Below are positions 43,701 to 56,070 of a stretch of DNA of 64,000 nt, in pieces. Origin of the DNA: Cristatella mucedo (lineage: Eukaryota > Bryozoa > Phylactolaemata > Cristatellidae). The position numbers were made by a program, and so were the translations under genes. Position 1 is the stretch's first letter; every line of letters starts with the position of its first letter. The stretch is from contig WPIO01000061.1 of the NCBI GenBank assembly GCA_009760855.2, positions 436,001-500,000 on the forward strand, written 5' to 3'. The notes under the pieces are model-generated. The model was not told where the DNA came from. It worked only from the letters and a program-made list of their open reading frames with translations, and made no database searches.

Positions 43701-44199
43701 CGAACTCCATGGATCCGGCGCCTTCGGCATATGATTTTAGTTGTGGCGCCTCCCGTGTAAAAGCTATGCTCGAGTGACACAGCGAGTGACAAAATTAGTG
43801 CATGGACGACGGTAGCTCAAGTCGCTCGGCGAACCCCAGAGCTATTATTGTCGATCTATCCTGAGCTGGCTCTCTAGAATTGTGCTATTTTACGTACTTG
43901 ATAGGTTTAGACCAGTTACCTTCGTTTTAGTTAGGGTAAGTTACTGTCACCCCTTGGTCCTCGGTCCTTGTCCTTAGTTTACACATGGCTATTACTTATG
44001 CTTTTGAAATTCGTGCATATACTTGGGCAATTTAAATGAGCTTGCTACAGGATGCATTGAAAAATGCTGGACTGCTGGGTTTCTCTTCAAGAGGCTGTGC
44101 GCCAAAATGCTTATAAAGGGCATTGACGACCACAGGGCCTAGCAGTGCTACTACATAAGTCAATGCTCATCCATGCAGACTCAACAGTCGGCGAGCATG

Positions 44200-44505
44200 C
44201 ACTCCAATAAACTTAAAGGCTAGTCACTCATTTTTACGTCCCTTCATTCTCTTGCTCCGGCCTACCTACCTGAACTAATTCACAATCAGGCAAAGCATTG
44301 TACCGGTCAGTCATGTGACTAGAGGTGTGCGTCTAACCAACCTCTTATCCTGCGGAGACCGTGCATTTAGTTCCTATGCTCCATAAGCCTGGAACTCACT
44401 CCCGAATGATTTCATACGTAGTCATTGGCCTACGTAAAGCGCCTAGAATAAGATTTAGTTCGCTTAGGATTCTGTACAAATATCCTGGAATGATTATTAT
44501 TAGAG
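44200..44505 (+). mobile_element. LINE 3' fragment
   Basis: C-terminal ORF2 remnant (S-L-A-P-A-Y-L-like near 44250), then an abrupt jump to a diverged hairpin and ATT tail, with the 3' UTR missing. Confidence 0.65.
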
Positions 44506-46021
44506 TTGGCTACGATTCAGCTGATATCCGCAAAAGAATTTTAAAAATACTACACGGTACTTCGGTATAGCTTAACAACATGTATGCTCTGCGTTCCTAG
44601 TGACACGGAGACCGGTATTAATCTAACTTCGATTACGGCAGCCGGAAATAGTGGTTCCTGAATAAAAATTACTAAGGCCCACGTGAATCGTAACCTACGG
44701 TAGCTAAATCATGTTCATTTTGACAGTAGATTATTTATTTGCCTGCCTCTAATCTATAAAGACGTGGCGCTTCCTCCGCGGCGATTACTTCTACGACTTG
44801 CTAGCCCTGCCTCGAGGCGCTAGTTCTAAATTAATTCTGTGGCTCGAAAGTGTGATCATAGATCAACCGTCTTCGCCGATTGAAATACCGAAACGCCTCC
44901 CCTCGATACATGAGAGAGCGCTCCCGCAGTATCGCTGCTACGACCGGTAAGGAAGACAGCGAGCCAGAAATCCGTATCCTCAGGTTTCCGTCCAGGCTGC
45001 CTCGGCAGGCATGCTGCTACGCCAACGCGACCGGCCAGGCATGACCGACGGATCTGAAATCGGACCGATGATATCATATCAGCCGAGATCTAGCGCTCAG
45101 CTGAGCCCTCCCACCGAACTCCTACCTAGAATTCCTGAGCAAGAGAGATATCGGTTTTTCATCGGGCCGAGTTTGGCTGTGAATAAGATGCCTGCTCGCT
45201 GGCTGCCAGCAGCTACAGGCCGAGCTAGAGGCCCGGATCGAGCCATCGAGCGTCTCTCCTAATCTCGCCAAGTCTCGCCTAATGCCTCAGCTAGAGACCA
45301 ATCGACATCAGCAGCGTCTGCAGCACTAGGCGGCTTAAATCTGCGCAAGAGAGAGAGAGAGAGAGAGAGAGAGATGTGGTTGAGACCGAGTCTGAGTCGA
45401 CAACACAGTCGCCTGCACAGACGTCTGCTGGCCGCCCTCGAGGTTTAGCCCGCCGTGTAACGAGAGCATCCCCAATAGGGAGCCGAGGTCACGTGGCTCT
45501 CCGAAGTACGTGCTGCCTCTCAAAAGTTGCCCACTGCTGCGGCTGTGCATCCAGCTTGTTCCATGCGATGTGTTGAGCCCGTGGTGCTTCATTGACGTCA
45601 CCACCCAGGGAGAAACCGAGCGGTCTAGAGCAGCGTGCATCGAAGGCATCGTATCCGCTGCGTTGGCGGAAACACCGGGAATGCCAGTACGGAATGTAGC
45701 AGGCAGTCTACCCGATCCAGTAGTAGCGCTCCTCGGATATTGAGCGCCCGGAGGGACGAACTACACAGATGGCGCCCCCCCCCCCCCCAGTATTAGGCAC
45801 CCATTTTGGCGCGCCACCGATCCAGCGCCCAGAGAGACATATGCCCCCAGCCCCCCTCTTCGGTACGCCACTGACCCGACCAGAACTGTCGATCGCAGCG
45901 CTGCACGAGGAAGCCTCCATGCAAACAGCCGCCGGTGGGGGGTTGGGTGGGGGAGGGAACGAAATCAGATCCCGCCGCTGGGATTCTCTAGCTATGGCAT
46001 CGATTCACAGGCGTTACTCAC

Positions 46022-46084
46022 GATGAATATGAGATTAAACACGAAGAGCAGGTACTTGATGCACTTCATTCCCGTCGCAAGCAT
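46022..46084 (-). CDS. Tetraspanin 1, exon 1 (N-terminus and start of TM1)
   Basis: This is the first exon of a CD63-type tetraspanin, a four-pass membrane organiser of plasma membrane and late endosomes. The reading MLATG-M-K-C-I-K-Y-L-L-F-V-F-N-L-I-F-I is the classic tetraspanin N-terminus: a short cytosolic tail with a palmitoylatable Cys next to TM1. The start at 46084 was chosen for the typical short tail. The frame is open upstream to another ATG at 46180, which would add a 32-residue Ala/Arg-rich extension. The donor is ATC|GTGAGT, phase 0. The upstream 46.1-46.7 kb is CpG-rich and could be the promoter. The gene runs to 36568 and encodes about 198 residues, short for the family (usually 220-280). 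Confidence 0.88.
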
Positions 46085-47989
46085 TTCCGCTACGAGACGA
46101 TACTGCCGCGTTGCCAACCGAGAACCAGTACGCGATGCGGGAGGGAGGCGGAGCGCGAGCGAGGCGGTGCCCGCTGCCACGTCGGGGCGTGGCCTGTCGC
46201 CGTCGGCGTATTCCTACGCTTTAGGCTACTAGTACTACCTCGCAGGCGAGCTCTTCAAGCGGCCTGTTCGAGCTCCCTCTGCTACCATATCAGCGCGAAT
46301 CTCGGCACGGCTTCCACGGGCTGCGTAACAGGTACGTGCGGGCACCAGCTGGTGTCAAGCAAGAGCTGGGCTCGTTCGAGTCGGCGGAGGGAGGGGGTGG
46401 CACGGCTCGGCCGTACTCGTCGTGGACCCCGAGCTGACGGGGTGCAGGATCGGCACGATTCGCCTGGACGACGGTCAAGCACGAGACGCCGGTCGACCGC
46501 AAGACGACGATCAATCACGGGTCGTTGGCGGTAGCAGTTGGAGTGTTGGGTGAGCAGTTAATCCGCAAAAGTCGACCGTCCGAGGTCCGCAGCCGCTTGC
46601 GGTTCGGTTCACTTGCCGCGGCCGGCTGAGGCGGCAGCAGCCGGCTAAATAGGAGCTCAGAGCGTGGCGCACGAACACGTCCCAAGAAATGAAAAAAAGG
46701 AGGAGGAAAGGGCGCGCGAGTTCAGAGGGCGCGAGTTCAGAGGGCGCGAGTTCAGAGCGCGCGAGGAGGGAGGAGCGCATTCGCTTTATAATCAGACGCG
46801 TGGGCTACTTGGACGGCGTCGCTCTTGTCCCGAGGATTGTTGTTCCTCAACAATTCCGTGCCCTCAAATGAAGCCTGGATGTAGACCTAGTAGATATCGA
46901 CTCTATATCTGAAGCCGTTCACGAGTGACCCCAGGTGACAGTTCTTGCTCTGTCGCAACCGATGAGTAAGTGCGAGGCTTGCATCCATCCGGTCTCGGGG
47001 ACCACGCATTTAACTCCCGATGACGTCGTGACAAATTCACTCTTTGTTATCACTTATTTTTGCCCAGTGCTATTAAAAAGTCCGGCTGACAGTTCGCCTT
47101 ATTATTTTTCGTTGTATCGGTATAGCTAAATTTTGTAACTGATAAACTTCAGAAGAGCCTTGCAAGTGGTCACACGGTCGTCGCTCTTGGCAAAAACTAC
47201 AAGTGCTTATTATTTTGGTAGTTGCCTGGTCCGACGAACACCATATGACATTCATGCAATTGGACATAAAACTTAATGAGCCCTTCGGTCACGTGTTCTC
47301 GATATGAAACTCGCCCTGAGCAGCCGTGCGACAAATACCCGTCAGTCAGTGGGAACGCGAGAACTTGCTTCGGACCCTCTTTGCTCGCACCTTCCGCGTC
47401 TTAGCTCCTTAAGGGCGCCTTTCAACTACCGGCCTCCACAGGCTGGTTCCTTTCAAGAATCGGCAGATATCCTAACTTAATCTTATCGCCGAGGACTGGC
47501 TCCTGGTCTCAAAAAAAGACCCTGAACTGGCCGTAATATGAAACAAGAACTTATGATCACATTGCTGGGATTCCTTTGAGAAAGCTCATACGAAAGCTAG
47601 CCGGCTAAAACCTGGCCAGCATCCGGGTCTAAGGCCATGCAATCGGACTGCACCGCCATCGCTTCCATCGCATCCGGCGCTTTGCTGCCTAGTTGCGGAC
47701 AAACCCTCGGAAATTGGAAAGCCTCATCCCTAAAAATTGGCTCGGTCAGCTTAAATGGGCTCGGCACCCAATTCCAGCGTTTATCAAAAACAAATTAAGT
47801 GGACCTACAAAAAACCCATGCACACGTCCGTACCAGACTGCCTGTGCCTCGACTCCTTCCGCCGCCGGATACGGGGAGCCGATCAGGTCGTAGCCCCCCT
47901 ACATAAGGGCCTACCATTGGCTCCGCCACTGAGCTCACTACGCGCAGATCTGTCTAGCTGTACAGTAAGATTTGTCTTCGGCCCGGTGT
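46085..47989. other. Upstream region of tetraspanin 1
   Basis: 46.1-46.8 kb is CpG-rich, includes the 15-base tandem and could hold the promoter and 5' UTR. 46.8-48.0 kb shows nothing recognisable. Confidence 0.4.
46708..46768 (+). repeat. 15-base tandem repeat, about four copies
   Basis: The unit GGCGCGAGTTCAGAG is repeated nearly perfectly. It would encode A-S-S-E-G if read. Confidence 0.8.
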
Positions 47990-48345
47990 GGTTTGCATGC
48001 TTACCTGTGCATTTATCACTGCATGTTGCGTCACAACATCTCCTGACCTGTGCACATTTAAAAAGTAACTAAGAACACATTTATGTATCACAGCATTTAG
48101 CTGGTCCCTGCGATTCGTCCTTTATGTGCTTGCCCGTGCTGACACTGTGCATGCTGCCACTAACCACACTTGCATTCTGACCCTGTGCATGTCACCCGTA
48201 ACCGTGTTATTCTTGTTTATCGACCATGCTACCCCTAACCATTCAATCGTATTTTCTTTGCAGTAAATGTAAGGTGCCTAGGAGGAGATGGAGTTCTCTG
48301 AGGGCGCTATATCAAATTCATTATAATAATTATTATTATCACTAA
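47990..48345 (+). mobile_element. LINE 3' fragment
   Basis: End of ORF2, 3' UTR and terminal hairpin. Two further diverged tails of related type are just downstream (about 48480-48560 and 48580-48760). Confidence 0.7.
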
Positions 48346-49399
48346 CCTCGGGTCCGACTCGCCGTTGGTTCTGCATGTCTTCGTGCGAACTCTTGCATAC
48401 TGGCTTAAGCAAGATACTTGTGTTACGGCTACATACTTGACTAGCATGATGTCATGTCCTGTCATTAATCTAAGGTTATTGATTATTCAACAGTGAGATG
48501 ATAAACGCCTGTACAGAGATTTTTTTCTCTCAAGGCGCTTAGCAAATGACCTATTACGGTTATCATTATTTAAAAAGAAACTAAAATCCACCTGTTTCTG
48601 ATAAAATTTTCTCTTCCATTTTAACTGTCATTCGTGCTGTTATGCGTGCTGATATTTTGTATTGTTTCACTAACCAATTGACTTCCTTCCTAGCATTTTT
48701 AAGTTCCTACAAAGAGATTTATTTAGGGTACTCCACAAAAGTCTTATTGTTATCATTACTAAAAGTTTGTTCGATTTTGCTGCTTTGTAGTCCGCTTCAA
48801 CGTTGCTTCAATTTTGCTTCTTTGTAGTCTGCTTCGTTGTCCAGTCAACGACGGCGTTTTCGTCAAAAGCCACTCGCACACCGTTCGGTGCGCACATGAG
48901 TGAACTTGCAGGGCGGCGGGTGATGGCTGCGACGCTCAGTGCCATCTTGCAGCGAGAAGTATGCACTAAAAGATTGAATTATTTCTAATGCAACATATAA
49001 AATGCTTTTGTGATATCAAATGTTTCCCTCTGGTATCACGCCGCCAAAGATACAAAAACATGCATCAATAATGAAAGCTTCAATAGATACTCCGCGATCT
49101 CGACACGAAGTTTAACAAAGATCAGCCCAAATTTCTGTTGCGAAAGTGCTTCAGGTCCTCTTTTTGCAGGCCTTTAAACGGTCTCCGACGCAGTGAGAAA
49201 ATTTAGAATTTTGATGGCGTCTCGAGAGGCCAATTTTGAATAAAACCTTCAAAGACTTTAATTTGGCCATACTGCATGGACGAGTACACTGGCCGTTGGA
49301 ATCACACGGGTGTTCTGTATGCTAGCGTTAGTGCACGAATACATTAATGCCTTTGCGGCTAAAGGAGCTTCGGTGGCTTCCGGTTCATTGGCGGATTCT

Positions 49400-49780
49400 T
49401 ACGCTGACTTACAAGGCCAAGGCCACGGCGTGGCTCCTTCATACCTAGCTGAACTGCTGCGTCAGTGTCAGCTTCCTCGTGCCTTGCGAGAGAAGCTCCT
49501 GATCGGCAGGTCCTAGGCTGCGGCACTCACTTCCACGATTCTTAAGCAGCGACTCTCCTGCTGTCAAGTGTAGCACATTAATTCCAGTCGCCCAGAGCTG
49601 CTACTTCCTGTTGCTCACTTCCTCGACTGCCCTGCTGACTCAGCTAGGCTTCTCGCTTTCTCTTTTTTTTGTGCGATGAAATCTGTTGGCTACCGAATCC
49701 GTACAGAAGCCGCTTAGTTTTAAAGTGCACGATTGAAAACTCTCTTGAACAACACCCACTTAATCTTTGTCGCTTTTTAA
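49400..49780 (+). mobile_element. Second LINE family, 3' fragment
   Basis: The 3' part aligns by eye with 53775-54160 (Y-L-A-E-L-L region, then the S-V-G-Y-R-I-R-T-E-A region). Confidence 0.5.
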
Positions 49781-51167
49781 AGTATCAGAAGAAGATGCAC
49801 TTTAGATAGCGAGTGTAAATCTCTTAAGACTATAAAACTTGAAGAAATAGTAAACTTTAATGTGAACATTCCGGCATCACTCTGGAATTCGGCCGGATGG
49901 CACGGGAATCAGGTTCCATTTTGAATTACGGCGGCACCGAACGACCGCTGGCTTCCTGGATGACAGAAATTAAGCGATATTTTATTTGCACTCCATCAAC
50001 TACTAACCGAAGACATAAATGCAATAGCGAACCGCTAATAAGACAAGACAGAATCTTCCTGAAAGTTTTATTAGTTATATTATTAGCTGAAGAGTAAAAA
50101 ACTAGCAGAAAGTTTGCAGCGCCTGTGAAACAGGCTCAACTAAAGACATATACCCTCAAACGCCACCAACAATAACTCTACTCTTTGCGTTTCAATTAAT
50201 GGGGCGCACGGCGGAAGTTCAAGCGCCGATCTTAACCAGATATATTCTTTCGCATGCACGATACCGAGTCCTAAGTCTTCGAAATTGAACCCTCAGAAAA
50301 ACATCCGTAGCCACGTCACTATCGGTCTAGTATCAGGTTCCATTGGTAGAAGGCAGTACCTATCGAGTGTACTTATTCGCCCCTTTCAAACAGCATTCAG
50401 TCATTGCTTGCCTATGGCGAACTGCAGCATACGATGACGGACGGCAAGACGTCAGAGAATGCAACCCGGAATTGAGCCGGTGCGCACGCCAAGCCAAGTT
50501 TTCGACGCTAAAACTTTGCCACGTCCACGCAATCAATTTTCGGTCGGTTTTCCATCGGTCTTGCCGCTCACGTCATAATTCCTAGCGGCCCGTCAATGTC
50601 AGGTCGGAAAACCGATGCTCGGCGTCATGACTCAACTTTTTTTGGGGGGAAAGCCGACGGAAGCGTAGGCCAGCCGACCAATCAGATGTGTCTTCAAGAG
50701 CCCTCCTCCTTCGCATTGAAATAAACGACGGGAAACTGCACGACTGCGTTTGTTGAGGCTTACCGGAAGACTCCGTGTTTATGGGACACGCTTAGTGAGG
50801 AGTGAAGGAATTTATTAGTAAGATAAAGAGGGCGACAAGAGATATAGCCCCTAAGCCAAGTTTGACCAGCAACAATGGGCTATTTCTTACCGCCTCAATT
50901 ACAGCGAACCCGTGGCTTCTCAGATGGAGACGCTTTTGCGGCTGACTGATGAGAAGAATGTGGGACAACTCCTAAGCCCCGGGTGGGAAATGTCCTACCC
51001 CAGGGGGAAATGTCCAGCGGGAAATGTCCGGGGTAACTGACGTCCGCCAATGGGAAACCGGATGAAAAAATCGGTCGTTGAAACGCGGCCTAGTCAACCA
51101 TTAGTTAACCCTATGGAGCGTTAGCGAAAGTAAAAACTGACCTTTTAAACACGGTTTCAAACGGGTA
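49781..51167. other. No gene recognised
   Basis: Short inverted words related to GGTCGGTTTTCC occur at 50535, 50600 and 51050, suggesting a decayed repeat. No ORF stands out. Confidence 0.35.
50975..51035 (+). repeat. Threefold GGGAAATGTCC motif
   Basis: GGGAAATGTCC occurs three times within about 50 bases, separated by C/G-rich spacers. It resembles a kappaB-type decamer but may be a simple duplication. Confidence 0.7.
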
Positions 51168-51605
51168 GTGTGGCTTCCACGTCCAAACAGACCTAAGCCG
51201 CAAACATGGCGCTCGCAACGGCGCTAGTCTCAGCCGACGCGCGACGAACAGACGACGGCGACGCCTGAACCTTGTAGCACGGCGCTAGCTACTTGTAAGC
51301 GCAGCACCAATGCACACAGGTATGCCGACAGCAGCGGGAACGCGGCAGTGACAAAGAGCGCCCCCTACCTTAACATAGCATACCCACATCCATAATGTAG
51401 ACTACTCTATTTGACAGCAACGAGAGTTACGGGCATTCAATGGCAGCCACGGCGTTCAGCAACGGCTCCGTTGCCTAGAGCTCAATTCAGCTCAACTGTC
51501 AATGACAACTCCGGAAGCAGAGCTGACTGCTTACCTCGTAGCGTCGATTTTTATAAGGTCTCGGCCGTAGATTATTGCTATTCGGCTCCTGGCCTTTTTA
51601 TATCA
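51168..51605 (+). repeat. Dispersed repeat of unknown class, copy 2
   Basis: Diverged copy of the 1765-2185 repeat. The order of shared words is kept across the whole length, including the TTTTTATAAGGTCTC segment at 51549-51563. Confidence 0.7.
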
Positions 51606-51629
51606 GGAACCGCGAATAATTAATATATA

Positions 51630-51778
51630 TGTAATTCATTTGTATAGAGCCCCAAGAGAACTTAATCTCTATTGAGGCGCTGCATATATGCCTCGGGGCT
51701 CGAGCCCATGACGTCAGCCAGACCTTGATCGGGCGAGCACCTTAACCGCTGGACCAAACCAGCATCGGTCATAATCTG
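51630..51778 (-). mobile_element. tRNA-derived SINE, family A, near complete
   Basis: On the minus strand it reads box A (TGGTCCAGCGG), box B (GGGCTCGAGCCCC) and a tail GCGCCTCAATAGAGATTAAG followed by TTCTCTTGGGGC. This is the best copy for comparing SINE and LINE tails. Confidence 0.82.
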
Positions 51779-52429
51779 GCTGAATTATTAGCTCGCCGCC
51801 GCTTCAGGAAGGCTACAGTATACCGGCGCCTTTGTTGCAGCCGGACAGCCGGCCGCAGCTCGTCCCCGCGCGGCGGCAGCGGCGGCGGCGGCGTGTGCGT
51901 TCCGGGCTTTGAGGCTTTTTTCGCCCCTTTTAACCGGCCTTTTCTTTGCGCCTTTTCGCCGATACACGACGATTCCGATACACGACAACTCGGTTCGTCC
52001 GTCCGACTTATCAAAACGGCTTACGGGATCGAGAACGCTTCCTCGCACTGCAGCGATCACACGCGATGGGGGATTGGCAGCGAGTCCAGTTTTGCACAAG
52101 CATGCGAGAAAGCGCGTACATTTGCGAAACCCAGACGAAATATGAGCTACAGTGCAACCTGATCAAATAATCTTCTTGCATCTTTTTAAACTTTTTGCGC
52201 TGCTCGTCTGCAGCGATTTCTCTTTCCCGAAGAGGCACGACCGGGATTTCTCGATGGGGGTTAATCTCGACATCGATGCGTCTGGGTCAAGGTCAATGCC
52301 TTATCATCTAAATCTGCTCGAAAAAGCTCGTGAGCCCCGTCAAAAACTTATTTCAACTCATTGGAACTTTACCCGTTGACTTTTGCCGTTATTCCCACAA
52401 ATTTAGGAATGCCTGAAGCTCACACAATG

Positions 52430-52431
52430 CA

Positions 52432-52474
<43 letters not shown>

Positions 52475-52526
52475 GCACGCACGCACGCACACACGCACAC
52501 ACACACGCACGCACATGCACATCCTC
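52430..52526 (+). repeat. (CA)n/(CGCA)n microsatellite
   Basis: CA units grade into GCAC units, followed by a short CT run. Confidence 0.95.
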
Positions 52527-52734
52527 TCTCTCTCTCTCAAAGTAAAAATTTACCTCTATATTTCGAGAGCCGGAAGCAGCTCACTAAAGAAACGCCGCTC
52601 GGAAGGCCTCTTCAAACCTTATTTAGAAGGATTACCTATTGAGCAACGAAAATTATGATGCTATTTAAAACCAATGATAGAGCCTCTTTAAGCTGACACT
52701 GAGTGTTCGCACGCCCGCCTTGCAGCCTCGCTGC

Positions 52735-52870
52735 TTCAACAGCGGATATTTGGATGGCGGCAGAAGAGCCTTGAAGACGGCCTTCACCGCTTCTTGCAGC
52801 GGGCAGCGAAGGCAGCGCGCCACTGCAGGGCTCGAACCCACGATCCGAGTCGTGAAAAGGGAGCGCGCCC
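52735..52870 (-). mobile_element. Diverged tRNA-derived SINE, probably family B
   Basis: On the plus strand it shows AGAAGAGCC, then GGGCTCGAACCCACGA (box B on the minus strand) and a head-like end. A shorter, poorer copy of the same kind is at 57365-57500. Confidence 0.5.
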
Positions 52871-53154
52871 TATGCCTGGGAAAAGATGGTGGGGCTAGGT
52901 AAAATGAGTGAGGCTGCGACGTCAGCAAGCCTCTACATTTGCGACGCCATACTTTATATTCAAGTGTTTCGTTCACCGAGTGCTTCAGCGTAGTGGCCCC
53001 TCCATGGAATCGCTGTAGCCACTCGGAAGCTGGGCTGCTGGGCTTCTCGTCGGGGTGGCTGAAAGCTCAAAGCGATACTAAGGCGGTACTGCGGTCGTAT
53101 CCTAGAGCGACCGGAAGCGACGTGGCTTTTATGCTTAACGGTGAAGAAACCGAA

Positions 53155-53445
53155 GTGCGACTCTTAGAGGATGCCCTGGGGCGTAAAGGCCTATTTTTGT
53201 CAGCATTTAGCGGGTCCCTGTGATTCGTTCTGAAAGTGCTTATGCGTGCTGACACTATGCATGCTGCCGCATGCTGACCCTGTGCATGTTACCCCTAACC
53301 ATGTTATTCATGTTGTTTATCAAGCATGATACCACTCACCATTCGATCGTGTTTCCTTTGCAGCAAATGTAAAGCGCCTAGAAAGAGATTGAGTACTCTG
53401 AGGGCACTTTATCAAATGTATTACTATTATTATTAGTATTACAAA
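53155..53445 (+). mobile_element. LINE 3' fragment
   Basis: 3' UTR with CATGCTGAC words, GCAGCAAATGTAAAGCGCC and the terminal hairpin, then an (ATT)n-like tail. Confidence 0.75.
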
Positions 53446-53769
53446 GATCACTTCCTCCGCTATACATCGCATTCAACTTCTGCACACGTTTAGGAACTGC
53501 GCACCACGGTGGCTGGCTTGAGATCTTACTAGCCCCGTAGTTCTGTCTAGGCTGGACCCAGCATGCCATTCAGTCTTGCCTAGCTGGCTAGCGAAAACAA
53601 CACCGAGCCTCTGCGGCTGGTGATGAATTTGGTTGCAAGGTTGTCAAGCATTCCAAAAGGTTCTGCCTGGTGTCTGGTTTCTGAATGAGAGCTGCGATGG
53701 CTTTCAGTCAATCAACTAATATAAAGCCACATTCTTTCTCTTGCCCACAAACTCCGCCACGGCTTGGAT

Positions 53770-54215
53770 CATTCGTACCAAGCTGAGCTGCTGCACCAAT
53801 CTCAGCCTCCTCGTGCCCTCAGGTCCTTCGCGGACAATAAATGAGCAACCTCTCCATTCCTGTTGACGACAGAAGCTCTTTATCTGCAGGTCTTGGGTTA
53901 TGGAACTCACTTCCGCAATTCGTACGCATCGACACTTGTATTCTCCTGTTGCCTACAGTGGCACATCCTGTGTAGCCGTCCTGAGCTGATACTTCCATGC
54001 TACTCACTTCCCCAACGACCCTCTCGAATTTTAGTAGCTACAGTTCTCTTTTTCTCTTTGTTGCTTGAGGAGGAGTCTTTTGGCTATCGCATTCGAAATA
54101 AAAGCCGCTTAGGCTTCGAGTGGGCTACAGAAAACTCTCCAGTGAGTCCTTGTTTTTGCGTATTTATAGACAATTCTACATTACATTACATTAACATTCT
54201 ATGGTGACTTGCTAC
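53770..54215 (+). mobile_element. Second LINE family, 3' end with pentanucleotide tail
   Basis: The block around L-W-N-S-L-P and the 3' sequence E-S-F-G-Y-R-I-R-N-K-S-R-L-G-F are shared with copies at 49.4-49.8, 43.4-43.5 and 58.1-58.5 kb. The tail is a short ATTAC tandem (54178-54193) instead of ATT. Confidence 0.6.
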
Positions 54216-54283
54216 GGTTGTATCCCTAGGTCTTCGCCGTTTAGCAGCCCACAGAGCTTAATTGGGAAGCTAATCCTCTATAA

Positions 54284-54466
54284 CAGCGTCTCTCAGCCTG
54301 CTGGTCGCCACCCCTTTGGGGGTCGAACCTTTCACAGGGGTCGCCTAAGACCATCGGAAAACACGCATTTTCACATTTTGCACTCAATAATTTTATGGTT
54401 GGGGGTCGCTACAACACGAGGAACTGCATTAAAGGGTCGCTGCATTAAGAAGATTGAGAACCACTG
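54284..54466 (+). mobile_element. Non-autonomous hAT transposon resembling SPIN
   Basis: This 183-bp element is flanked by an 8-base target duplication (CTCTATAA at 54276-54283, CTCTATAG at 54467-54474). Its right end read inward is CAGTGGTTCTCAATC and its left end CAGCGTCTCTCAGCC, typical hAT inverted repeats. Internal words CCTTTGGGGGTCGAAC, CACAGGGGTCGCC and AAGACCATCGGAAAACAC match, from memory, the SPIN (SPACE INVADERS) elements of tetrapods and a few invertebrates. There is no coding capacity, so it would need a transposase from elsewhere. Confidence 0.82.
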
Positions 54467-54589
54467 CTCTATAGATTCCTATACCCGATGGTTCTAGAAG
54501 CCTTTAGCCCACACACTCAAGTAATTACCTTTAGCGATCTTTCTGGAGTATCTCCCTCACAGTCATAGGTATCACTGGCACATTGCTAA

Positions 54590-55925
54590 ACTGGGTTACG
54601 TCCTATATAGATATCGAGTCCGAGTGTAGATGTACAGTTAAATAGCTACCAGTCGTCCGAGGAACCCCTAAAGTACGGACGTATAACCTAAGGTTTCGGC
54701 CACGGGCCCCCTCTCTTTTGTCTACCTGTACTCTCCCTCTGACCTATGAGATCGCCCAACACCATTTTGGCTTTTATTTCCAAGTCTATAACGCTCAGCT
54801 CGTTGACCTTTCCTTTGCCCATTGCTCAGCCTTTCTCATCATGTGACTTTAAGGATTTCCTGTCGTCCTACAATGCCGAAGTTCGCAGTTGGATAACCAC
54901 TAGATTTCTGAAGCTTAATGATGATAAGATCAACCTGACATTCAAAGGAAAGCCTCGTGCTACCATCAAGCTGGAAGACCCTGACTTCTACATTTGTTCA
55001 CCTAGAGTAATTTTGATTACGTCTTCCCGTAATCAGGGGTTGCTATGTTAACACAAGAGCGGACGAGCATCAGATGAGCACGTTGCCTCTTGATTCAAGT
55101 CAGCCTACTTTCAGCTGACGAAAATTGTCAAAAAGCGCTCATGTAAGAGTACTACAGCCCTAGCTCACGCGTGTGAGATGTCGTGCTTAGATTACTGCGA
55201 TTTGCTTTACTCAGGACTTCCGGCCTTTGCTCAGTATCGTCTGCCACTGGTGCAGAACTCAACAGTTCATCCGGTCTGTGGTTGACGAACTAGCTGCCAC
55301 ATCAAACCATTTTTGTCTGAGCTTTACCGGCAGCGTCTCAAGCATCGAATCTTCGTCGGGATTCTCTGTCAGGTCGTCGCTCCACTCGCCTGCACCAGCC
55401 TGCACCAATTCGACCACGTTGCTCCTTCTGTCGCGTGCTCTCGCATCACCCGCTCCTCGACTTCCGGTCGTCTCGCCGTCCTACGCACTAAATTGAAATC
55501 TTGTGGTCATTGGGCACGATTTTATGATCGTCGAAAGTGGATAAATTACTTCCGGCTTCTGCCGCCACCAGCAATGACTTTGCACCATCTAAATCTCAGC
55601 TAAAAGCGCATCTGCTCCGCTCAGGCTCCCCTGCGCCCCAGAGAACTTATCTGTTTCGTCACCATGCGCCTTGCGTGCTTGCCAGTGCAGCACAATTTGA
55701 TGCGCGTCACGTACAACGGGTCCTACAAACCGGAGGCTTTGAATATCTTCTCGTGTGCTCGTGCATGTTTTTCTAAGCACGACCACGCGCGAGTCATTCA
55801 GTAAGCCGCGATTATTGATTCTCTTGCAGTCAACTGCAAAGCGCCTGAGCACTAAGAAAGACATTTATTTATCTGAGGGCACTATGCAAACGTCTTATCG
55901 TTATTGCTCTTTTAGGGTGCTCATT
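54590..55925 (+). mobile_element. Degenerate LINE RT and 3' end of a related family
   Basis: Recognisable blocks include L-K-L-N-D-D-K-I-N-L (54910-54945), L-V-Q-N-S near 55250 and a tail hairpin at 55830-55890. Frames shift repeatedly. Confidence 0.6.
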
Positions 55926-56070
55926 TTTATTAATACGACCCTCACGTGACTGACTTGTAATTAGAGCTGTGAAGGGACGCCGCAAGAAATGCCCCGAGAA
56001 TGCTTCTAGGCCGGGTCACTCGCCGCTCTTGAGATAGAATGCGAGACTCGGCGTCAAAGGTACGCCGCAC

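Noticed and set aside
50340-51070. Possible MITE based on repeated GGTCGGTTTTCC-like words
   Set aside because: The words do not define a consistent pair of ends and no target duplication was found.
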